Of a stretch of DNA of 64,000 bases, positions 58,284 to 64,000 are shown piece after piece; position 1 is the first letter of the stretch, and each line of letters begins with the position of its first letter. A program made the position numbers and the translations under genes. This stretch comes from Starkeya sp. ORNL1 (lineage in GTDB: Bacteria > Pseudomonadota > Alphaproteobacteria > Rhizobiales > Xanthobacteraceae): assembly GCF_012971745.1 (NCBI RefSeq), contig NZ_CP048834.1, forward strand, positions 5,217,001 through 5,281,000, read 5' to 3'. The notes beneath the pieces were generated by a model, which saw nothing but the letters and a program-made list of their open reading frames with translations, ran no database searches and was not told the origin of the DNA.

Positions 58284-60013
58284 CGCCACAAATTGGATCT
58301 GGCGAGATCGATGACTTCGTCGGCGCGGCCGTTCATCACGGCTTTCACCATGTAGAGCGTGAAGCCTTTCGCCATGTCCAGCGTCACCGCAGGAGGCATG
58401 GCAAGCTCGGTGCGGTTCACCACGGCATCGACCAGAACCGGCCCGTCATGCTCGAATGCGGCCTTGATCCCGGCATCGACATCGGCCGGATCCTCGATCC
58501 GGATCCCGCGCACGCCAACCGCCTCGGCCATGGCTGCGAAGTTCGGATTCTTGAGTTCGGTGCCGGTTTCGAGAAAGCCGGTGGATTTCTGCTCGAGCTC
58601 GATGAAGCCGAGCGAGCTGTTGTTGAAGACAACCACCTTCACCGGCAGATTGAGCTGCACGAGGCTCAGGAAATCGCCCATCAGCATGGCGAAGCCGCCG
58701 TCACCGGACAGCGAGATTGTCTGCCGGCCGGGGAACGCCGCCTGGGCACCGATGGCCTGTGCCATCGCATTGGCCATGGAGCCGTGCCAGAACGAGCCGA
58801 GAAGCCGTCGGCTCCCGTTCATCGCAAGGTAGCGCGCGGCCCATACCGTCGGCAGGCCGACGTCGCAGGTGAAGATGGCGTCCTGCGCAGCGTGATCGCT
58901 GATGGCCTTGGCGACCTGCTGCGGATGGAGCAACTTCTTGCCGGGCACGCCCACCGCCAGATCATCCAGCGCCCGGCGTGTCTTGGCATAATGCGCTTGC
59001 GCCTGCGCGAGATGTGCGCCGTCCGTGTTTAGATCAAGCAGCGGCAGCAGCGCTTTGAGCGTCGCGCGAACGTCGCCCACCACGCCCAGATCCACCGGGG
59101 TGCGCCGGCCGATCTGCTCCGGGCGCAGGTCGACCTGGGCGATGCGCACGCCGGCCCCTTCAGGATAGAATTGCCGATAGGGAAAATCGGTGCCGAGCAT
59201 CAGCAGGACATCGCAATCGCGCATGGCGTAATAGCCGGACGAAAAGCCGATCAGCCCGGTCATGCCGACGTCATAGGGGTTCTCCCACGCGACGTGCTCC
59301 TTGCCGCGCAGCGCGTGCACCATGGGTGCCTTGAGACGTTCGCCGAGTGCCAGCAACTCCTCATGCGCGCCCTGGCATCCGGAGCCGCACAATATGGTCA
59401 CGCGCCCGCCGCCATTGAGCAGTGCCGCCAGTCGCTCAAGGTCGGCCTTTGCCGGCATCACGACCGGCGCCGCCGGCAGCAGGCCCGCGATCTTGGGCGG
59501 CGGGGCGGCGGAGGCGGGTTGCAGCGCCACGTCGCCGGGCATAACCACCACCGACACGCCGCGCTTGCCAACCGCCGCGCGGATGGCGACTTCGAGCGTG
59601 CGCGGCATCTGGTTGGCGCCGGAGACGAGTTCGCAATAATGGCTGCACTCGCGGAACAGATCCTCCGGACGGGTTTCCTGGAAATAGCCGCTGCCGATCT
59701 CGGCCGATGGAATGTGCGCGGCGATGGCGAGCACGGGCACGCGGGAGCGCTGACAGTCGAAGAGGCCATTGATGAGGTGCAGGTTGCCGGGGCCGCAGCT
59801 GCCGGCGCAGACCGCCAGTTCTCCCGTCAGGTGCGCTTCGGCCCCCGCGGCGAAGGCGGCAACTTCCTCATGCCGGACATGGACCCATTCGATCTTGCCC
59901 TGTCGACGCACCGAATCCGTCAGGCCGTTCAGGCTATCTCCAACGATGCCATATATCCGCTTGACGCCGACGGCGGCGAGGGTTTCGGCGAATTGGTCCG
60001 CGACGGTCTTCAT
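58280..60013 (-). CDS. poxB: Pyruvate:quinone oxidoreductase (pyruvate oxidase)
   Basis: 577 aa ThDP/FAD enzyme making acetate and CO2 from pyruvate, passing electrons to quinone at the membrane. Catalytic Glu in [11 protein letters not shown] (about 48), ThDP motif [14 protein letters not shown]...FNNSSLGFI. The C-terminal stretch [20 protein letters not shown] resembles the membrane-binding tail of E. coli PoxB. Start at 60013 behind AAGGAG. It is convergent with lysR and divergent from DUF3455. Confidence 0.9.
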   Translation of the reverse strand: MKTVADQFAETLAAVGVKRIYGIVGDSLNGLTDSVRRQGKIEWVHVRHEEVAAFAAGAEAHLTGELAVCAGSCGPGNLHLINGLFDCQRSRVPVLAIAAHIPSAEIGSGYFQETRPEDLFRECSHYCELVSGANQMPRTLEVAIRAAVGKRGVSVVVMPGDVALQPASAAPPPKIAGLLPAAPVVMPAKADLERLAALLNGGGRVTILCGSGCQGAHEELLALGERLKAPMVHALRGKEHVAWENPYDVGMTGLIGFSSGYYAMRDCDVLLMLGTDFPYRQFYPEGAGVRIAQVDLRPEQIGRRTPVDLGVVGDVRATLKALLPLLDLNTDGAHLAQAQAHYAKTRRALDDLAVGVPGKKLLHPQQVAKAISDHAAQDAIFTCDVGLPTVWAARYLAMNGSRRLLGSFWHGSMANAMAQAIGAQAAFPGRQTISLSGDGGFAMLMGDFLSLVQLNLPVKVVVFNNSSLGFIELEQKSTGFLETGTELKNPNFAAMAEAVGVRGIRIEDPADVDAGIKAAFEHDGPVLVDAVVNRTELAMPPAVTLDMAKGFTLYMVKAVMNGRADEVIDLARSNLWR

Positions 60014-60219
60014 GACTTTGCTCCTTGGAAGGGCGATGCGGCGAGCCAGGGCGTCCAGGGTATGCGATTGCTGTTCGGTACGCCGACCATAGCTGAGGAT
60101 GCTGGGTGGGCCGACCATACGTTGGGATGGCGCTCCGCCCCCTTACATACCGCCCGAAACCGCCACAGATGCGGCGTATCACCGGCAACCCACTGACGCA
60201 GCCGAGGGAAACCATCGCC

Positions 60220-60741
60220 ATGAACACGCCGTCGCTCGCCGCATTCGTCGTTGCGCTTCTCGCGCCGCTTTCAGCGGCGTCGACCGCAAGCGCCCAGGTG
60301 CCCCAGCAAGTGCCGGACGCGATCGCGGCTCCAACCGAGACCCTGATTGCCACGGCTCACGCCGAGGGTGCCCAGATCTACGACTGCAAGGCCGATGCGG
60401 GCGGACAACTCGTCTGGCAGTTCCGCGAGCCGATCGCGACACTCCTCATCGACGGCAAGACGGTTGGGCGGCATTACGCCGGTCCGACCTGGGAAATGCT
60501 CGACGGCAGTGCGGTGGTCGGCAAGCAGGCCGCTCGTGCTCCGGGTGCGACACCGGAAGACATTCCATGGTTGAAGCTCGATGTTGCGTCGAGCCGCGGC
60601 ACCGGCAGGCTCAGCGGCGTCACGACGGTCCAGAGGCTCAACACCAAAGGCGGGGTCGCCGTCGGGCAGTGCGACACGGCCGGAGCGTTGCGGAGCGTGC
60701 CCTACTCGGCCGACTACACATTCCTCAAGAAAGGTAGTTGA
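60220..60741 (+). CDS. DUF3455 secreted protein
   Basis: 173 aa. Signal peptide (MNTPSLAAFVVALLAPLSAA). The DUF3455 pattern is present: AEGAQIYDCK, HYAGPTWEMLDGSAV, IPWLKLDVAS, VQRLNTKGGVA and YSADYTFLKK. Function unknown; found in periplasm or outside. ATG 60220 has GAGGG upstream. Confidence 0.85.
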   Translation: MNTPSLAAFVVALLAPLSAASTASAQVPQQVPDAIAAPTETLIATAHAEGAQIYDCKADAGGQLVWQFREPIATLLIDGKTVGRHYAGPTWEMLDGSAVVGKQAARAPGATPEDIPWLKLDVASSRGTGRLSGVTTVQRLNTKGGVAVGQCDTAGALRSVPYSADYTFLKKGS

Positions 60742-60823
60742 TCCTTATCGAAGCCGAGGCGGTTGCTTGTTGGTCGCATCTATGGCTAGCTTCCAGGAAA
60801 ATATAATCCGGGAGGTCACGCCA

Positions 60824-60943
60824 ATGTCCTTCGCTTCGATACTGCGCTCAATAGGCAGATACCTGCGCGCAAGCTTCTGCGTCGCGGGTTCGGCATATTG
60901 CGTACACGATATGGATCCGCGAAAACTCGACCGGACGCCTTAG
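60824..60943 (+). CDS. Small ORF, 39 aa, Arg-rich
   Basis: ATG 60824 with GGGAGGT 8 nt upstream, TAG at 60941. It starts MSFASILRSIGRYLRASF. The size, basic N-terminal helix and C-terminal DPRKLDR recall short DUF1127-type proteins, but the match is loose. No neighbour informs its role. The 322 bp gap here otherwise holds only a family C repeat. Confidence 0.35.
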   Translation: MSFASILRSIGRYLRASFCVAGSAYCVHDMDPRKLDRTP

Positions 60944-60950
60944 CACATAT

Positions 60951-61055
60951 CGTCATCCCGGACGGCCGCAAGGCCGATCCGGGATCGCTGAAAGTGCCGA
61001 GCGGGACTTCACGCGATCCCGGCTCTCCGCCCTTCGGGCTGCGGCCGGGATGACG
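60951..61055. repeat. Family C repeat with intact IS110 target site
   Basis: CGTCATCCCGGA (60951-60962), CGGCCGCAAGGCCGATCCGG, spacer, GCGATCCCGGCTC, and GGCCGGGATGACG. A complete unit between two convergent genes. Confidence 0.85.
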
Positions 61056-61063
61056 CCAGTACA

Positions 61064-62134
61064 CTAGGCGGCGTCTGGTGCGGCGAGCAGTTCGAGGCTG
61101 CGCTGGAGCGCGGCCTGCGAGATGTTGCGGGTGATGAAGACGATGCGCGTCGAGTGATCCGCGCTCGGCCAGGCGGCGAGGTGCACCGGCGGATGCACCA
61201 CCTGCTGCACCGCATGCACCACCATCGGCCCGTCCTCCCCCCTCACATTGACGATGCCCTTCATCCGGAGCAGGTCGTTGCCGCGCAGCGACAGCACCGA
61301 GTTCAGCCAGCGGCGTAGTGCGTCGCGCGCGATTGGCGTGTCGAGCGTGACGGCGAAGGCCTTGATCGCGGCGTCGTGGTGGCTGTGGCCGTGGTGATGG
61401 TCGTGATCGTGATCGTGATCGTGATGATGGTGGTGATGATCGTGGCCGTGCTCGAATGCTTCCGCCTTCAGCCAGCGCTGGACATTGCTTCCGTCGCCTG
61501 AGGGCGCCTCCGGCGCGCGCTCGAACAGGTCTGCCGGCGACAAGTGCCCGTGCAGAACCTCGACGATCTCGGCACCCGGGTTCAGCCGGTGCAGCCGCTC
61601 GCACAGCGCTGCGGTCGTCGCCGCCTCGCCAATGTCGGCCTTGGTGACGAGCAGCACGTCGGCGAGCGCCACCTGCCGTCCCGCTTCCTCGAAACCGTCG
61701 AGCTGCGCGCCGCCATTCACCGCATCGACTGTCGTCACCACCGCCCGCAGCCGGAACAGCCCGGCAAGAGTCGGCTCGGTGGCGAACAGTTGCACGATGG
61801 AGGTCGGGTCGGCGAGGCCGGTGGTCTCGATCAATATGCGCGAGAAGGGCGGGACCTCGCCCCGCGCCTCCTTGCCCTTGAGGTCGGACAGCGTGTCGAC
61901 GAGATCGCCGCGCACCGAGCAGCAGATGCAGCCGCTCTGCAGCACAACGGCGTTCTCGACCGCGCTCTCCACCAGCAGATGATCGATGGCGACATCGCCG
62001 AACTCGTTGATGATGACGGCGGTGTCCGTCATCGCCGGGTCGCGCAGCAGATTGTTCAGCAAGGTGGTCTTGCCGCTGCCGAGAAACCCGGTGACCAGCG
62101 TGATCGGGATCATCGCGCTCGCGCCATCCGTCAT
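61064..62134 (-). CDS. COG0523 (CobW/ZNG1-like) metal-chaperone GTPase
   Basis: 356 aa. Walker A GFLGSGKT (16-23), metal motif GCICC (68-72), INEFGDVAIDH, TKAD (164-167), and a His/Asp-rich stretch (229-254, 17 His) before the C-terminal CobW_C domain. Members deliver Zn, Co or other metals to target proteins. No cob or nitrile hydratase genes lie nearby. ATG 62134 is chosen; the longer frame to 62425 reads an adjacent gene antisense. Confidence 0.92.
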   Translation of the reverse strand: MTDGASAMIPITLVTGFLGSGKTTLLNNLLRDPAMTDTAVIINEFGDVAIDHLLVESAVENAVVLQSGCICCSVRGDLVDTLSDLKGKEARGEVPPFSRILIETTGLADPTSIVQLFATEPTLAGLFRLRAVVTTVDAVNGGAQLDGFEEAGRQVALADVLLVTKADIGEAATTAALCERLHRLNPGAEIVEVLHGHLSPADLFERAPEAPSGDGSNVQRWLKAEAFEHGHDHHHHHHDHDHDHDHHHGHSHHDAAIKAFAVTLDTPIARDALRRWLNSVLSLRGNDLLRMKGIVNVRGEDGPMVVHAVQQVVHPPVHLAAWPSADHSTRIVFITRNISQAALQRSLELLAAPDAA

Positions 62135-62231
62135 GGTGCCGCCCTCAGTGTCTGGCTCAGAATCACAATCGCCGTGCCGCGATGGCGACTTCCCCCTCTC
62201 CCGAGGGGAGAGGGGGAGTAAGAGCTGATTC

Positions 62232-63473
62232 TCAGATGTCGAGTTCCAGCACATAGAGCCCGCCAATGTGGCGGTCGACGCAATAGACGATGCCGTTCTC
62301 GTCGACATAGACGTCGTTGATCTGCGCGGTACCGGCACGCGAACCCTTCGGCGTCGCCGGCACGAAGGCCGCAACCTCGCGAGGCTGGAGCGGGTTGTTG
62401 ATGTCGTGGACCCGCAAGCCGCCATTGAACATGGTCGAGAAGATCAGCGTGTCGGAGCGCAGCGCGGTGTCGCGCGGCGGGTTCTCATGGAGGTTGTGGC
62501 AGCCGAAGCGCCCGCCCTTGCGGGCATATTCCTCGACCGGCGGCATCGGCAGCGTCGAGATCGGGACGAGATTGTCTTCCTTGCGGGCGTCGACCAGCCA
62601 GTTGAGCTTCGGCCAGTCGAGACCGTTGTCGTGCACGCATTCATGGGTGACGACCAGCAATTCGCGGCTGAACAGCGGCATCACCGTGTGGGTGAAGCCG
62701 GGGAAGGGCGGGTTCGGATTGAACGCCGAGATCACCTTCGGACGCGACTTGTCGGAGATGTCCATCACATAGCCGCCGCCGTCGATATAGCCGAGATAGC
62801 AGCGGTCCGGACGCTCCGGATAGACATTGGTGTTGTGGGCGCGCACGCCGCTGTCGATGGCGAGGCGAGTCGGCGGTGCGGCATCGTCGCCGTCCATGGT
62901 GCCGGGCTGCCACCAGCGGCCGGCCTCGATCGGCTTCGAGGGATCGCGCACGTCGATGATGCGGTAGACCTGGTCGTCCTTCTGGTTGCGCGGCTTGAGA
63001 TCGGCAGCGCCGGAAGCGCAATGGATATATTCGCCATCGACGAACCACACCTGGTGGACGCCGCGCGAATAGGGGCCGGAACAATCGAAGAAGCTGATGG
63101 AGCGCGGATTCTCCGGCACCGAGATATCGAACAGTTCGATGCCCGCCGGCTTCAGGCCCGGCTCATAGGTCTGGTAGGCGACGGCCATGATGTTGCCGAC
63201 CGTCTCCAGCGAGTTGGAGCGCACCTTGTTGTGCGGCAGGTCGGTCTGCACGACGACGCGGGGATTGCGCGGATCGGTGACATCGACGCCGGTGAAGTTC
63301 TTCGGCGGGCCTTCATGGGCCATCCACATGATGCGCCGGCCATCGGGCGCGCGCTGCAGCGACATGCCCTCGCCGACGCCGCCGAAACCGGCGAGCAAAT
63401 CATGCCCGATCAGGCGCATGCCATTGATGAGGTCGGGCTTTCCGGCGGAATCCACAGCGGCATCGGCGAGCAT
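62232..63473 (-). CDS. LVIVD-repeat-like beta-propeller protein
   Basis: 413 aa. Repeated blades end with phrases such as FTGVDVTDPRNPRVV, IELFDISVPENPRSIS, YRIIDVRDPSKP, YVMDISDKSRPKVIS and LRVHDINNPLQPREVA, the LVIVD pattern. No signal peptide, so cytoplasmic unless processed otherwise. Function unknown; conserved His and Cys (HECVHDNG, FGCHNLHENPP) could bind metal. It is 97 bp upstream of the COG0523 gene on the same strand, so a metal link is possible. Confidence 0.75.
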   Translation of the reverse strand: MLADAAVDSAGKPDLINGMRLIGHDLLAGFGGVGEGMSLQRAPDGRRIMWMAHEGPPKNFTGVDVTDPRNPRVVVQTDLPHNKVRSNSLETVGNIMAVAYQTYEPGLKPAGIELFDISVPENPRSISFFDCSGPYSRGVHQVWFVDGEYIHCASGAADLKPRNQKDDQVYRIIDVRDPSKPIEAGRWWQPGTMDGDDAAPPTRLAIDSGVRAHNTNVYPERPDRCYLGYIDGGGYVMDISDKSRPKVISAFNPNPPFPGFTHTVMPLFSRELLVVTHECVHDNGLDWPKLNWLVDARKEDNLVPISTLPMPPVEEYARKGGRFGCHNLHENPPRDTALRSDTLIFSTMFNGGLRVHDINNPLQPREVAAFVPATPKGSRAGTAQINDVYVDENGIVYCVDRHIGGLYVLELDI

Positions 63474-63662
63474 AGGCGGTCATCCTCCCAATATGCGCCC
63501 TGCACGTAGTGCGTGCAATCGTTTGCAGGGCAGCTCTATGATTGTTAATATAAAGAATGTTCGAACATCGCGGATGAGTCAATGCAAGGGGCGGGTTTTA
63601 TGAACGCGGGCGGCTTCGTGGCTGGACAAGGCCATAACGAGCGTTGGGGTATCCAAGTCCGG

Positions 63663-64000
63663 CTAGGCGCCGACCTGTCCGGAGATGTCCCGCGCGATCG
63701 CCTCATAGTTTCGGGCTACCACCTCGACGCTGCCCTGGAAATGGCGCGCGAGGATATCCGTGGCGACGTCCGCGTCGCGGGCGATGGCGGCTTCGGCGAC
63801 GGCACGGTGCTGGTCGCGCACGCGCTTCAGTAGTTCCTCGGACGAAGAGGTGACGACGATGACGGCGCGCCGATAACGCTGGAAATGATCGGACAGCGCG
63901 CCGCAGAAATGCAGCAGCCAGGGCGAGTTGCAGGCCGAGATCAGGCTGAAATGGAAGCGGTCATGGCGCTGCTCCCACTCGTCGATGGTCTTGCGCTCGC
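63663..64000 (-). CDS. FCD-type GntR regulator, C-terminal part
   Basis: Frame open from the right edge to TAG at 63663. The 112 visible codons read ERKTIDEWEQRHDRFHFSLI, then SACNSPWLLHFCGALSDHF, RDQHRAVAEAAIARDADVAT and FQGSVEVVARNYE: the second half of the FCD effector domain with its metal-type His residues. The HTH lies beyond the window. It is upstream of the LVIVD-like gene on the same strand and may regulate it. The 189 bp gap shows no clear operator. Confidence 0.85.
   Translation of the reverse strand, partial: ERKTIDEWEQRHDRFHFSLISACNSPWLLHFCGALSDHFQRYRRAVIVVTSSSEELLKRVRDQHRAVAEAAIARDADVATDILARHFQGSVEVVARNYEAIARDISGQVGA

Noticed and set aside
61381..61445. Simple-sequence GTGATGGTG tract as a repeat element
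   Set aside because: It encodes the His/Asp-rich metal stretch of the COG0523 protein and needs no other explanation.

Overview
The window is about 66% GC chromosome from an alphaproteobacterium. Three things point to the order Hyphomicrobiales, probably a Xanthobacteraceae-like genus (Ancylobacter, Starkeya or Xanthobacter type): the alphaproteobacterial forms of SerC and SerA, the purA neighbourhood, and dense intergenic palindromic repeats of families common in that order. This placement is inference. No rRNA, tRNA, CRISPR array, phage gene or plasmid gene was seen. Many starts were moved inward to the codon that carries a Shine-Dalgarno (SD) sequence.

Layout. 1-7 kb: serine synthesis (serC end, serA), KDPG aldolase, PuuE allantoinase-like enzyme, an MliC-type protein, a small channel-like protein, a GNAT and an EamA exporter. 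7.1-8.3 kb: IS110-family element, copy 1. 8.4-15.1 kb: VOC protein, purA and its conserved neighbour, sucCD. 15.3-22.3 kb: a FAH-family gene, a PanE-like reductase, and the glyoxylate branch gcl-hyi-glxR with a divergent IclR regulator. 24.5-35.2 kb: an oxalate cluster with two formyl-CoA transferases, oxalyl-CoA decarboxylase, two FCD-type GntR regulators and two OxlT-like antiporters. 35.2-45 kb: NUDIX, thiC with a TPP riboswitch, an orphan receiver, a lytic transglycosylase, a CDF exporter, a KdgK-like kinase, an LprI-type protein, an aminotransferase and a double GNAT. 45-46.2 kb: IS110 copy 2. 46.3-54.7 kb: a catabolic island with a LysR regulator, two NtaA/SnaA-type flavin monooxygenases, two flavin reductases and a complete polar amino acid-type ABC importer. 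55-64 kb: map-radC, a cupin with a divergent LysR, poxB, DUF3455, a COG0523 GTPase, an LVIVD-like protein and the end of another FCD-type GntR gene.

How the parts fit. Oxalate entering through OxlT would be activated by Frc and either decarboxylated by Oxc or, by inference, reduced to glyoxylate by the PanE-like enzyme. The PanE-like gene carries an upstream palindrome like those in front of the oxalate genes. Glyoxylate would then pass through Gcl and GlxR to glycerate. The serine enzymes encoded at the window start use the same C3 pool.

The most striking observation is in the IS110 element. The 200 bp noncoding leader of each copy folds on paper into a 5' hairpin plus two internal loops. 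The arms of one loop match both strands of the insertion site; the arms of the other match both strands of the element's own circle junction. This is the layout of a bridge RNA. Both copies sit at the same point of the same abundant repeat (site CGTCATCCCGGA), and differ from each other at only three positions, all silent.
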